This document shows positions 7,919 through 16,678 of a stretch of DNA of 38,945 nucleotides, piece by piece (positions within the stretch are counted from its first letter, which is position 1; the number at the start of each line of letters is the position of its first letter). The notes below the pieces were generated by a model. The model ran no database searches, had not been told where the DNA came from, and saw only the letters and a program-made list of their open reading frames with translations. The position numbers and the translations under genes are program-made. The stretch comes from an uncultured Clostridia bacterium (lineage in GTDB: Bacteria > Bacillota > Clostridia > Christensenellales > Aristaeellaceae): the NCBI GenBank assembly GCA_946411525.1, contig CAMKEI010000019.1, positions 1 to 38,945 of the forward strand, given 5' to 3'.

Positions 7919-8962
7919 TTATCTTGCAGCCTTGCGTTTTTTGGCCTCTCGGCGGAGGATAATCTTTTCAAGAAGGATGGTAAACACACCGACAATCAGA
8001 TAGATATAGTAGGTGAAGAATCGCCAGATCAGCAATGCGAGGCCGATGGTACCGTGCTTGAAAATATCCCGGAAATACAGCAGGAATCCGCCTTCCTGGG
8101 CACCGCTGGCTCCTGGCAGCGGCGTATAACTGGCGCTGACAAAAAGCAGGCAGCTGATTGTCAGCACGTGATACCAGGGGGTGCCTTTCATGCCGAACGC
8201 GTAATATACGAACACAGTTGTTCCGAACAGAGCCAGCAGGCCGATCGTGGAGCAGGCGAACTGCAGAAGAATCTGTCCCGGAGAATGCATCAGATCGAGC
8301 AGTGCGGTATGATAGGTATCCAGTACTTCAGTCACTTTGGAAACAGCAGCTTCCCTGTTGCGGATGAGATGAATTCTCTCAAAAAACCGGATCATCATCT
8401 CCGCGAATTTCTGAACCCAGTTCCGCTTGAATGCTGCGAGCAGGACCAGCGGAACCGCGGCGAAATTGATCAGCCATCCGATCCGGACCAGCCAGATGGC
8501 GCCGGACAGCTGGCGATGCACAAAGTCTCTGTTCAGAAAATACAGTACAAGAGCAATCACTGAGGTCATCGTCTGGTTTGTAATAAAGCGGACTGTCACG
8601 GCCATTGTGCCGTATCCGACAGGGATCCCGGCTTTTCTCAGCGAGTTTACCTGCATCGGCTGTCCCCCCGCTGAACTGGGGGTAATATTGCAGTAGTAAA
8701 AACCGATCAGGGCAACATTAATGGCTCTCCCGATGCTGAACCTGAAGCCCTGTCCTTTGAGATAGAACCAGTAGTTCATCCCGTCGCAGACGGTATAAAC
8801 CAGCCAGCAAAGGAAAATGCATGCCAGCCAGAGCAGGTTCATCTGCTTGATGGCGTCCCACGCGTTCGTCAGGTCCTCGTTGCTGAACGCAATAAAAAAA
8901 ACCGCTGTGATGGAAAGGGTAATGAACAGGAAGCTCAGGAATCTTTTGAGTCCGGAACTCAT
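7919..8962 (-). CDS. Lysylphosphatidylglycerol-synthase-TM / flippase-like membrane protein
   Basis: A 347-residue polytopic membrane protein with about eight hydrophobic segments. NITPSSAGGQPMQ (92-104) and PLPGASGAQEGGF (about 280-292) are hallmark motifs of the LPG_synthase_TM / UPF0104 family, which includes the flippase half of MprF and related membrane proteins. The soluble aminoacyl-transferase half of MprF is absent, so this is the transmembrane module only. A role in moving a lipid or glycolipid across the membrane is inferred from the family. It is the last gene of the operon; AAAGGAG precedes the ATG, and the 56-nt gap to the GH2 gene holds no terminator. Confidence 0.85.
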   Translation of the reverse strand: MSSGLKRFLSFLFITLSITAVFFIAFSNEDLTNAWDAIKQMNLLWLACIFLCWLVYTVCDGMNYWFYLKGQGFRFSIGRAINVALIGFYYCNITPSSAGGQPMQVNSLRKAGIPVGYGTMAVTVRFITNQTMTSVIALVLYFLNRDFVHRQLSGAIWLVRIGWLINFAAVPLVLLAAFKRNWVQKFAEMMIRFFERIHLIRNREAAVSKVTEVLDTYHTALLDLMHSPGQILLQFACSTIGLLALFGTTVFVYYAFGMKGTPWYHVLTISCLLFVSASYTPLPGASGAQEGGFLLYFRDIFKHGTIGLALLIWRFFTYYIYLIVGVFTILLEKIILRREAKKRKAAR

Positions 8963-9018
8963 GTGCCCTCTCCTTTCACCGCGGTTCAGCGAATACAGTA
9001 TATCCTAGATATTTTACC

Positions 9019-12000
9019 TTATTCCGTCTTATCTGTCCAGTTTTCTGCTTTACGGAATCTGAAAGCATTGAAATCAAAGGCGCTGCCTGGCAGGAAAACA
9101 AACGAAACCGTGCATTTTCCTTCCGGAACACTCATCCGGAATTGCTGGACCCCTCCTTTTTGTCCGTCGTACTCGGCCGCAGAAACGGTTTCCTCATCCC
9201 GCTCGTTTTTAATCCGGATATTGATTGTGTTGATTTCAAGCGGCGTTCGGCCGTCGATGTCCAGAATGACGTTTCGTGCTCCTTCGAAATCCATGTCGGT
9301 CCAGGTCAGCGTCACGTTGTTCCCGATTCCCGTGACGCTGTTCTCTTTGATACTGTATTCGTCTCCGTAAATGCTGTCCGCGCCGGAGGCCGGATGATTC
9401 AGCCAGGCATTCGTCTGTTTCTCAAAAACAAACCCTCTCATATGTACTTTGTCATTCATTCTGAAACAGAGTGTCTGGATGCCTGTCAGACGCACGGGAA
9501 GCGTCCATGTTTCAGGCTGATATACATTCCATATGCTCGGTTTCCGGTAGTGAAGCCTTGCGATCTCTTTTTCTTCCCCGCCCTGTGGAGCTGCGGACAG
9601 GATGAGTTCGTAGGGATCGTCGTTCAGGGCAAAAATGTCCACGGTAATCCTGTCTGACCCGGCCTTCCCGAAATCGATGTAGCTGAATCCGGCCATGCTT
9701 TCTCCGTCTCTTGAGAAAGCGATTCCCTTTTCGTTTCCGGTGCCGATATCTCCCTCGTGGAGATCGTATAAGCCTGCAGAGATATATTCATATGGATCCA
9801 GCGCCGGGGATCCGAGGCCTGCGGCGCTGAATTCCGTCTGACTGATCATGGTGCATGCGCCGTCGTCTGTGCAGAGCGCACGCAGGTAAAATGCGCCGTC
9901 GCTTTCCGCCCGGACCGTTACGGTATCTTCTTCCTGACTCAGATGAACAAACGGGGAACGGATTCCGGCCGCGTTGGTAACTTCCCATTGGATATCCGTC
10001 CGGTTTGCGTTTCCCGGCATAATAGAGTATCTGAACCTGCATACCGGGTTATCTGCTTTCAGTTCCGTATTGTCCAGCGCTTCGATACAGATTTTCCTTG
10101 CGTGGACAGTCCCGGGAAGCGGCAGGCTGTATGCCTGCTGGATGCAGGAAATCCCCTTCTTCATCGGTACATCCAATACAGGAATCGTGATGCCTGCGCT
10201 TTTTCCGTCGGTGCTGCGTACGCTGATCCGGACGTTTTCCTTTTTGCCGTTGGAAGCAATGATAATCAGAAGTTTGCCGGAGAAGAGCCTTCTGCAATTA
10301 TCCTTGTATCCGTCAGGATCGGTGGAATCCCCGTTGTCTGTTCCGACAAGTCTTCCCCCGCCTGTTACCGTGATCTCAACCCGGTCCCGGGCATTCTCCA
10401 CTTCATGGCCTTCCCGGTCGACTGCTTTGACGGTTGCAAAGGCAAGATCCCATCCGTCGGACAGCAGATACGCGTCCTCGCAGGTGAGGGTCAGACCGGA
10501 GGTGTTGCCGGGTGTGTATTTTATATCTGAGCAGATGATCTGTCCGTTCCGGTCATACCCGGCCGCTCTGATTTCTCCCGGAACAAAAGGAACCTTCCAG
10601 GTCGGAATATGATACGCCGGATCCGTAATGTCGGCGTTTTTCTTCCCCAGGGAAACACCGTTCAGGAACAGTTCTGTTTCGCTGCAGTTTGTCATGACCG
10701 GAATATCGATCAGCTGGCCCGGATTCCAGTCCCAGGTCACGCCGATATGAATCATCTTCTCTGTTTTCCAGAAGCTCTGAAACAGATAATAGGCGTCTTT
10801 GGGATAACAGGCAGTATCCGCCTGGCCGAAATAGCATGACCGTGTGTGATAAGGCGTCGGTTCACCGATATAGTCGATTCCGCTCCAGATGAACTGACCC
10901 ATGGAATAGCGCATGATATTGTCGTCCGTCAGGATCCGCTGAAGGCTCTCGGCGCCCCAGCTGGTATTGCTGTTCCCCAGCGCGGAGCACTGGAGGTCGG
11001 CTTCACTCATAATGCTCTGTTCGATCGGAAAATGATAGATACCTCTGCTTGAAAGCACGCTGGCTGTTTCACTGCCGTAGATAATCCAGGAAGGATGCGC
11101 AGCGTGATGCGCGTCATACAGTTTTTCTCCGTAATTGTACCCGACCGCGTCCAGATATTCAGCGCATCGCTGTCCGCCTTCCCACGGCATATAGTTGCAT
11201 CCGAAGGTAGTATATGCATGGCGCATCGGATCATGCAGGCGGACCTGTTTCACCAGCTCCCGGATAATCTCAGCTCCCCGGGGGCCTGCGTGCACGTCAT
11301 ATATTTCATTGCCGACAGACCACATGATCACGCACGGATGCCGGCGGTCCCTCCGGACCCATGCGGCAATATCCTGTTGATACCATTCCGGAAAGAAGCG
11401 GCTGTAATCATAGGTTGTTTTCGGCTTTTCCCACATATCAAATGCTTCGTCAACAACCAGAAAACCCATTTCGTCACAGAGATCAAGAAACGCGGAAGCC
11501 GGAGGATTGTGGCTGGTTCTCACAGCGTTCGCGCCCATGTCCTTCATCAGTTTCAGCTGTCTTCTCGCAGCTTTTTCATGGAATGCCGCGCCAAGGGCCC
11601 CGAGGTCATGATGAAGGCAGACGCCTTTTAGTTTTGTTGGTTTTCCGTTCAGGATCAGACCGTTGTCCGGATCGAGCAAAACAGACCGAAGTCCAATTTT
11701 ATAATGCTCCGTATGGATGCCGTACCGGATTTCCAGATCGTACAGGTACGGGTCGTCCGGTGACCAGCTTCTGCCGTTCCCGATTGTCAGGACAGCCTCT
11801 GCGGAGCCGTCGGTACAGCGTCCCTGCGAGGATGCGGCAGGCACGCCTTCTGCGTCGTAAAGCACACAGGAAAATGACTGTTCACTGTCTCCCGCTGTTT
11901 CAGCGGAAACCTTCAGCGTCCATGTTCCGTCGGCTGTCGTTTCATACAGATAGAGACTGTCAGGAATGATATACTGTTCAGGCAGTGTGACCAGATAAAC

Positions 12001-12402
12001 ATCCCGGAATATCCCGCTGCCGGAGTACCACCTCGAGTTGGGGCTCTGATGACGGATATGAACAAAAAGCCGGTTTTCACCAGGCTGAAGCAATCCTGTC
12101 AGCGCTACGTCAAAAGCGGTGTATCCGTACGGATGCGAATAGATAACCTGTCCGTTCAGAATAACGTCGCAGTCCATGTAGACACCGTCAAAACGGATCA
12201 TAACCGTGGGGTCGTGATCTTCCGGCATTTTGATGATCCGCTGATACCATGCGTCTGCGGATTCATACAGGTCATTTTTCTGCCAGATGAGCCAGTCATG
12301 AGGCAGATCCACCGGCTCAAAGGCAGCGTTTTCCGCATCGGCAAACGAGCTGCCGACAGGTAGTTTTGAAAAGGACCATCCGTCATTGATCAGTTCCCGC
12401 AT
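9019..12402 (-). CDS. Glycoside hydrolase family 2 protein, probable beta-galactosidase
   Basis: A large cytoplasmic enzyme (1127 residues, no signal peptide) predicted to cleave non-reducing beta-linked sugars. Order of parts: N-terminal sugar-binding jelly roll (about 1-140), Ig-like linker (about 140-245), TIM barrel (about 248-550) with acid/base Glu366 in WSVGNE and nucleophile Glu445 in YGSE, a DUF4982-like domain (about 565-650), a further Ig-like GH2 C-terminal domain (about 660-755), then two beta-rich regions, the last resembling a carbohydrate-binding module (about 900-1115). RTSHNPPA (295-302) is typical of the family. Substrate could be a beta-galactoside or another beta-glycoside; galactosidase is the commonest function of this architecture. 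It is co-transcribed with gpsA upstream and a flippase-like gene downstream, an odd partnership. Confidence 0.88.
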   Translation of the reverse strand: MRELINDGWSFSKLPVGSSFADAENAAFEPVDLPHDWLIWQKNDLYESADAWYQRIIKMPEDHDPTVMIRFDGVYMDCDVILNGQVIYSHPYGYTAFDVALTGLLQPGENRLFVHIRHQSPNSRWYSGSGIFRDVYLVTLPEQYIIPDSLYLYETTADGTWTLKVSAETAGDSEQSFSCVLYDAEGVPAASSQGRCTDGSAEAVLTIGNGRSWSPDDPYLYDLEIRYGIHTEHYKIGLRSVLLDPDNGLILNGKPTKLKGVCLHHDLGALGAAFHEKAARRQLKLMKDMGANAVRTSHNPPASAFLDLCDEMGFLVVDEAFDMWEKPKTTYDYSRFFPEWYQQDIAAWVRRDRRHPCVIMWSVGNEIYDVHAGPRGAEIIRELVKQVRLHDPMRHAYTTFGCNYMPWEGGQRCAEYLDAVGYNYGEKLYDAHHAAHPSWIIYGSETASVLSSRGIYHFPIEQSIMSEADLQCSALGNSNTSWGAESLQRILTDDNIMRYSMGQFIWSGIDYIGEPTPYHTRSCYFGQADTACYPKDAYYLFQSFWKTEKMIHIGVTWDWNPGQLIDIPVMTNCSETELFLNGVSLGKKNADITDPAYHIPTWKVPFVPGEIRAAGYDRNGQIICSDIKYTPGNTSGLTLTCEDAYLLSDGWDLAFATVKAVDREGHEVENARDRVEITVTGGGRLVGTDNGDSTDPDGYKDNCRRLFSGKLLIIIASNGKKENVRISVRSTDGKSAGITIPVLDVPMKKGISCIQQAYSLPLPGTVHARKICIEALDNTELKADNPVCRFRYSIMPGNANRTDIQWEVTNAAGIRSPFVHLSQEEDTVTVRAESDGAFYLRALCTDDGACTMISQTEFSAAGLGSPALDPYEYISAGLYDLHEGDIGTGNEKGIAFSRDGESMAGFSYIDFGKAGSDRITVDIFALNDDPYELILSAAPQGGEEKEIARLHYRKPSIWNVYQPETWTLPVRLTGIQTLCFRMNDKVHMRGFVFEKQTNAWLNHPASGADSIYGDEYSIKENSVTGIGNNVTLTWTDMDFEGARNVILDIDGRTPLEINTINIRIKNERDEETVSAAEYDGQKGGVQQFRMSVPEGKCTVSFVFLPGSAFDFNAFRFRKAENWTDKTE

Positions 12403-12423
12403 ATCGATTCACCCGCTTGCGAT

Positions 12424-13419
12424 TTATTCCATTTTCAGTTTTCTGTTCATCAGGTCGTTCACGACGTCCGAAGGACGTGCATGTCCGTTTACGACAGACT
12501 GTACCGCATTGATCAGCGGCATGTCCATCCCGAACCGTTCGCACAGTGTCACAGCGGCAGGGAGCGCGTTCATGCCTTCCACAACCATGCCGACTTCCCG
12601 GACTGCTTCCTCAGTGCTTTTTCCCTGCCCGATCAGGAATCCCGCGCGGTTGTTCCGGGAATGGTTGCTGGTCGCTGTGACAATCAGATCGCCGATGCCT
12701 GCCAGTCCGAAAAAGGTCTTTTCACGGCAGCCCATGGCCAGGCCGAGCCGGCGTATTTCCTCCATGCCTCTGGTAATCATCGCCGCGCAGGTATTGTCGC
12801 CGTATCCGAGACCGCGCGCGATACCCACGGCAAGCGCCTCAACGTTCTTCAGCGCCCCGCAGATCTGTACTCCCCGGACATCCGGATTGATGTACGGGCG
12901 GATACAGGTTCCTTCAAAAAGATGCTGGGTTTTTTCCGCTGCATTCAGGTCTTCACAGGCGCAGACGATCAGCGTAGGCAGGTCTTTTGCGACCTCCTCT
13001 GCGTGGGTGGGACCGCTCAGCGCAACCACAGGGTTTGTCCTTCCTACGTTCTTCAGTTCGTCCCCGATCACTTCCGTCAGGGTCATCAGCGTATTGCTTT
13101 CAATGCCCTTGGCAGCACTGACGATGATGGTTCCGTCTTTCAGGAAGGACGAAAAATCGCTCGCTGTCTGTCTGACGAAGACGGAAGGCACCGCAATAAT
13201 GAGAAATGCCGCGTCTGACGCTGCATCGGCGATGTCCGCCGTGAACCTGATGGAGTCCGGAATAACGACTCCTGGAAGATTCTGATGTCTGCGGGTACGG
13301 GACAGCTGCTCCGCTTCTTCCGGAAAGCGGCTCCATATGCAGACATTCATCCCTTTTTGTGCCAGGATTTTACCGAGGGCGGTTCCCCATGTGCCGGCGC
13401 CTGCAACGGTGATCTTCAT
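12424..13419 (-). CDS. gpsA: Glycerol-3-phosphate dehydrogenase [NAD(P)+]
   Basis: This enzyme reduces dihydroxyacetone phosphate to sn-glycerol 3-phosphate, the backbone for phospholipids, in the cytoplasm. The 331-residue length is normal. The N-terminus has the dinucleotide-binding GAGTWG (7-12). SAAKGIE, LSGPTHAEEVA and the substrate-site stretch ALKNVEALAVGIARGLGYGDNT are diagnostic. The start lies 3 nt after the DUF1934 stop, and AAGGGA in that gene's last codons serves as the ribosome site, so the two are coupled. The GH2 gene follows 21 nt later. Confidence 0.96.
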   Translation of the reverse strand: MKITVAGAGTWGTALGKILAQKGMNVCIWSRFPEEAEQLSRTRRHQNLPGVVIPDSIRFTADIADAASDAAFLIIAVPSVFVRQTASDFSSFLKDGTIIVSAAKGIESNTLMTLTEVIGDELKNVGRTNPVVALSGPTHAEEVAKDLPTLIVCACEDLNAAEKTQHLFEGTCIRPYINPDVRGVQICGALKNVEALAVGIARGLGYGDNTCAAMITRGMEEIRRLGLAMGCREKTFFGLAGIGDLIVTATSNHSRNNRAGFLIGQGKSTEEAVREVGMVVEGMNALPAAVTLCERFGMDMPLINAVQSVVNGHARPSDVVNDLMNRKLKME

Positions 13420-13422
13420 TGT

Positions 13423-13896
13423 TCAGATTCCCTTCTTTTTAGTCTGTTTTTCATGGCCGGCTCTGTATTCCAGGTGCAGTTCATTCGTGGAAGCGTAACT
13501 GCCCTGTATGTTAAGCTGATATTTCAGATGGATATTCCCTTCCGTGCGGCCGAACCGGCAGGCTGCCTCCTTGGTGTACACCGCCATATCCATCTCGCCG
13601 TACGGTGTGTGATAAACGCCTTCATACCGCTGGCCTTTGGAAAACACCATCGTGCTGGAGAATTCTCCTTTTCTTTCCATGGTGATTTTTCCGTCCTGCA
13701 GCAGCAGTGAGATGTCTGCGTTCGTGATTTCGCCGGTTTCTTCATCCTGCTGCGATTCGACATACTGAAGCCGGGCTTCATCCGGATTGGAGAAATCCAG
13801 GTTCCCGACGGTCATGAACTGAATGGGATACTCAGGCATCTGATCATATCTGGCGATCGCCAGGAGGTTGATAAATACCGGTGTGCGGCCGTTCAC
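13423..13896 (-). CDS. DUF1934 family protein (YwiB-like)
   Basis: A 157-residue protein of the DUF1934 family, predicted to be a small beta-barrel of unknown function. Matching features are an alternating beta pattern with LLLQDGKITMERKGEFSSTM and FSKGQRYEGVYHTPYGEM in the centre, and a closing LKYQLNIQG...ELHLEYRAG. Translation starts at a GTG, 9 nt after AAAGGAG. It heads the four-gene minus-strand operon and has a good promoter about 30-60 nt upstream. The basic C-terminal tail (KQTKKKGI) overlaps the ribosome site of gpsA. Confidence 0.82.
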   Translation of the reverse strand: MNGRTPVFINLLAIARYDQMPEYPIQFMTVGNLDFSNPDEARLQYVESQQDEETGEITNADISLLLQDGKITMERKGEFSSTMVFSKGQRYEGVYHTPYGEMDMAVYTKEAACRFGRTEGNIHLKYQLNIQGSYASTNELHLEYRAGHEKQTKKKGI

Positions 13897-13926
13897 CCTT
13901 TCAGTCTCCTTTCATTTTATGCTTTC

Positions 13927-13955
13927 AGTGTACATCCTAAATGTCCGCTTTGCAA
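13927..13955 (-). promoter_or_regulatory. Promoter of the DUF1934-gpsA-GH2-flippase operon
   Basis: On the minus strand, TTGCAA (13955-13950), 17 nt, TACACT (13932-13927). It is divergent from the ispE promoter 35 bp away. Confidence 0.65.
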
Positions 13956-13990
13956 GTCGAATACATTTACAGTTAGGGCCGTCGTGTTTC

Positions 13991-14019
13991 TTGCGTTTTC
14001 ATCTGTCTGGCAGTATCAT
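13991..14019 (+). promoter_or_regulatory. Promoter of ispE
   Basis: TTGCGT (13991-13996), 17-nt spacer, TATCAT (14014-14019). It predicts a leader of about 20 nt before ATG 14047. Confidence 0.65.
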
Positions 14020-14046
14020 GTTTTTATCAGACGCACGGAGGAAACC

Positions 14047-14916
14047 ATGATTCTGGAAGCTTACGCAAAGATCAACTGGTCGCTGGATATAACCGGGGTT
14101 CGTGAAGACGGATATCATCTGATGGATATGGTCATGCAGCCCGTTTCCCTCTCTGATGAGATCGTTCTGTCCCCTTCTCCCGTCATCGGAATCACTACAG
14201 GGGGATGGCCTCCCTCCCGGGCTGATGAAACCAATCTCGCATGGAAAGCCGCAATGGCCCTGAAATCAGCATCCGGCTGTTCTGACGGTGTGCAGATCCA
14301 TGTATCCAAGCGGATACCGATCGGTGCCGGCATGGGCGGCGGAAGCACGGATGCCGCAGCTGTTCTCATCGGTCTGAATGAAATGTGGCATACCGGGCTC
14401 TCCATGACAGAACTGGAGGAACTGGGCCTTTCACTCGGAGCAGACGTGCCTTTCTTTATTCGCGGCGGTCTGACAAGAACGCGCGGAATCGGCGAAAACC
14501 TCGAAAGCCATGACTGTCTCCACAACTACTGGCTTGTCGTCATCCAGCCCTGCCCCGGCTTAAGTACCGGTAAAGTATTCGGTCTGTGGCGCCAGGAGGA
14601 TCAGTCGCGCCGCCCGGACAATGAAAAGGTGCTCCGGGCGCTTGAAAGCGGCGATCTTTCCATGCTTTGCGGACATCTCGGCAATGTGCTTCAGCCTGTA
14701 TCTGAAACGCTTCGGCCTGAAATCGTTTCAGCCTGTGATGCGCTGACCGCTCAGGGCGCTGTCTTTTCAGGCATGACCGGAAGCGGAAGCGCTGTTTTCG
14801 GGGTTTTCCGCTCATCCTCCGGCGCACAGAAGGCATTCCGGACTCTGAAAACTTCCTACAGAACGATCTTCGTCTGCCATACGCAGCATGACAGCGTTCG
14901 TATGGTGCAGGAATAG
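14047..14916 (+). CDS. ispE: 4-diphosphocytidyl-2-C-methyl-D-erythritol kinase
   Basis: A GHMP-family kinase that phosphorylates CDP-methylerythritol in the MEP isoprenoid pathway. The 289 residues include the opening AYAKINWSLDI with the conserved Lys8, DGYHLMDMVMQPV, the ATP-binding PIGAGMGGGSTDAAA (91-105), the catalytic Asp in LGADVPFFIRGG, and the C-terminal MTGSGSAVFGVF. ATG 14047 follows GGAGG at good distance. An in-frame extension to 13984 is rejected because it covers the promoter. The presence of ispE indicates isoprenoids by the non-mevalonate route. The TtcA-like gene starts 7 nt after the stop. Confidence 0.95.
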   Translation: MILEAYAKINWSLDITGVREDGYHLMDMVMQPVSLSDEIVLSPSPVIGITTGGWPPSRADETNLAWKAAMALKSASGCSDGVQIHVSKRIPIGAGMGGGSTDAAAVLIGLNEMWHTGLSMTELEELGLSLGADVPFFIRGGLTRTRGIGENLESHDCLHNYWLVVIQPCPGLSTGKVFGLWRQEDQSRRPDNEKVLRALESGDLSMLCGHLGNVLQPVSETLRPEIVSACDALTAQGAVFSGMTGSGSAVFGVFRSSSGAQKAFRTLKTSYRTIFVCHTQHDSVRMVQE

Positions 14917-14923
14917 GAGTTTG

Positions 14924-15652
14924 ATGATGAAAAAGACACTCGGCTGTCTGCGGAAGGCGGACCAGGATTTCGGCCTGGTTGAACCGGGAGACCGGATCGC
15001 TGTCGGCGTTTCGGGCGGTAAGGATTCACTGCTCCTGCTCCATGCGCTGAGCCTTTACAGAAAGTTTTCTCATAAGGACTTCTCACTCCTTGCCGTTACT
15101 GTCACCCTGGGCCTGGAGCCTTTTGACCTGAACCGAATCAGGGAATTGTGCAGCAGTCTGGATATCAGGTATATTGTCCGGGAAACAGAAATCGGTAAGA
15201 TCATATTTGACTGGCGAAAGGAAAAGAATCCCTGCGCGCTTTGCGCCAAAATGCGCCGCGCCGTTCTTGCCAACACCTGCGTCGAAGAAGGTTGCAACAA
15301 GCTGGCGCTTGGTCACCATCGTGAGGATGCGATCGAAACGCTCCTGATGTCTCTTTTTTATGAAGGCCGGTTCCATACCTTTCATCCGAAAACCTGTATG
15401 AGCCGCACCGGTGTGACCGTCATCAGGCCGCTGATCTACCTTCCTGAGAGTCATGTAAAACATATGTCACGCGTTCTGGACCTGCCGGTGGTGAAATCCC
15501 CCTGCCCTGTCGACGGGGAAACCCGCCGCGCTGAGATGAAGGAACTGATGCGCCGCCTCAGGCAGATTTATCCGGATGCGAATGATCGTTTCCTGCATGC
15601 CCTTCAGCAGGACCATTACGACCTATGGCAAAAGGATGCATTCCCGGAATGA
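14924..15652 (+). CDS. TtcA-like tRNA 2-thiolation protein (PP-loop ATPase)
   Basis: Predicted to adenylate and thiolate a tRNA base, most like TtcA, which makes 2-thiocytidine at position 32. The 242-residue protein has the PP-loop SGGKDS (30-35), LGHHREDAIETLL, and the three cysteines expected for a TtcA-type iron-sulfur site: CALC (104 and 107) and CPVDG (194). Two adjacent ATGs are possible (14924 and 14927); AGGAG at 14915-14919 fits the second slightly better. Related families such as TilS-like or ThiI-like PP-loop proteins lack this cysteine layout. A 7-bp stem (15644-15650 with 15657-15663) overlaps the stop codon, but its T-run begins 17 nt later, so it is not a clear terminator. Confidence 0.85.
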   Translation: MMKKTLGCLRKADQDFGLVEPGDRIAVGVSGGKDSLLLLHALSLYRKFSHKDFSLLAVTVTLGLEPFDLNRIRELCSSLDIRYIVRETEIGKIIFDWRKEKNPCALCAKMRRAVLANTCVEEGCNKLALGHHREDAIETLLMSLFYEGRFHTFHPKTCMSRTGVTVIRPLIYLPESHVKHMSRVLDLPVVKSPCPVDGETRRAEMKELMRRLRQIYPDANDRFLHALQQDHYDLWQKDAFPE

Positions 15653-15693
15653 TGCGATTCCGGAGGATGAATTCTTAGCGTTTTTTAATCCGT

Positions 15694-15728
15694 TTTTTCT
15701 TTCTTTTACATATTTCATGTGGTATAAT
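15694..15728 (+). promoter_or_regulatory. Extended -10 promoter of the XpaC-TelA pair
   Basis: A perfect TATAAT (15723-15728) is preceded by TGG, giving the TGnTATAAT extended -10 form. Only a T-rich, poor -35 lies about 17 nt upstream, as is usual for extended -10 promoters. Confidence 0.65.
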
Positions 15729-15755
15729 ATTTTTTGATATTCAGGCAAGGAGACA

Positions 15756-16640
15756 GTGACTTCCGTGAGCAAGAAGAATCCCAACAGCAACAGAAAATCC
15801 GGCGGAGCCGGTTTCATCATTACACTGCTCATTCTGTCCTCTCTCAGCGGTTTTTCCTTCGGCGGGATCATCGCCGGAGTTCTCCTCGGGCTGGGAATTG
15901 GCAAAATTACCAGCATTATGGGAAGCGGTCTGGATACGACTACCCATAACCGCCGTGACCGCGAAAGGCAGGCTGTTGAAGAGGAAAACGCCCGCAGGCA
16001 GGCTGAGGAGCGCGCCAGGCAGCTCGCGGCTGAAGCGGAGGCAAAGAAGCGCGCAGAGGAAAACAGCATCCCGCTGACCGGGGATAAAACAGCAGATCAG
16101 GTCATCACCACCGGACTGGAAATGCTCGCCACCATCAGAAAAGAAAACGCAGCCATTCCGGATCAGGAACTGACTGAACAGATGGACAATCTCAGCGTGA
16201 AATGCGAACAGATCTTTCGTACTGTGTCTGAGGCGCCTTCCAAAGCGCCTCAGGTCCGCAAATTCATGAATTATTATCTTCCGACCACGCTCAAGATGCT
16301 CGCCAATTACCGCACCATGCAGCAGCGCGGCGTTTCCTACGGTGAGATGAAGGAAGCCAGGGAAACGACCGTTCACGGCATGAACCTGATCCTCACCGCC
16401 TGCCAGAAGCAGATCGATAACCTCCATCGTGAGAATATGCTCGACATCTCCACGGATATTGACGTGCTGGAACAGATGCTTAAACGGGACGGCTTTACTG
16501 ACAATGAAATCATTGAAAATGCCCGTACAGCCGCCGAAGCGCAGATGAGATACTCTTCTGCCCCTGTTATGAATTTCCCGATAGAATCTGATTCTGCTGA
16601 TACGGATTCCGTTTCCGGAACAGCCGTCAGTCAGGAATGA
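15756..16640 (+). CDS. XpaC-like (5-bromo-4-chloroindolyl phosphate hydrolysis family) membrane protein
   Basis: A 294-residue protein of the XpaC family, whose biochemical role is unclear despite the family name. Residues about 18-50 are a glycine-rich hydrophobic segment that could span the membrane once or as a tight hairpin. About 65-105 is a charged Glu/Arg/Ala-rich coiled coil, and the rest (110-265) is helical, with RKFMNYYLPTTLKMLANYRTM as the most recognisable family stretch (split here: MNYYLPTTLKML). Start is uncertain: GTG 15756 is 3 nt and GTG 15765 is 12 nt from AAGGAG. The TelA-like gene follows after 38 nt, the pairing usual in Firmicutes (as xpaC-yaaN in Bacillus). Confidence 0.8.
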   Translation: MTSVSKKNPNSNRKSGGAGFIITLLILSSLSGFSFGGIIAGVLLGLGIGKITSIMGSGLDTTTHNRRDRERQAVEEENARRQAEERARQLAAEAEAKKRAEENSIPLTGDKTADQVITTGLEMLATIRKENAAIPDQELTEQMDNLSVKCEQIFRTVSEAPSKAPQVRKFMNYYLPTTLKMLANYRTMQQRGVSYGEMKEARETTVHGMNLILTACQKQIDNLHRENMLDISTDIDVLEQMLKRDGFTDNEIIENARTAAEAQMRYSSAPVMNFPIESDSADTDSVSGTAVSQE

Positions 16641-16678
16641 TCTTTTACGCCCGAACAACATAAAGGAGGAATCTTACC

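Noticed and set aside
8963-9018. Short palindrome ATATCtagGATAT before the flippase-like gene
   Set aside because: At 5 bp per arm in AT-rich DNA it is expected by chance, and no promoter pairs with it convincingly.
13984-14046. 21-residue N-terminal extension of ispE
   Set aside because: It covers the ispE promoter, and family members begin at the MILEAYAKIN position.
15644-15690. Possible terminator after the TtcA-like gene
   Set aside because: The 7-bp stem overlaps the stop codon and the T-run begins about 17 nt later, so the geometry does not fit an intrinsic terminator.
15741-16661. 306-codon minus-strand frame over the XpaC-like gene
   Set aside because: Shadow of the sense gene; the composition is unlike a real protein and there is no start signal.
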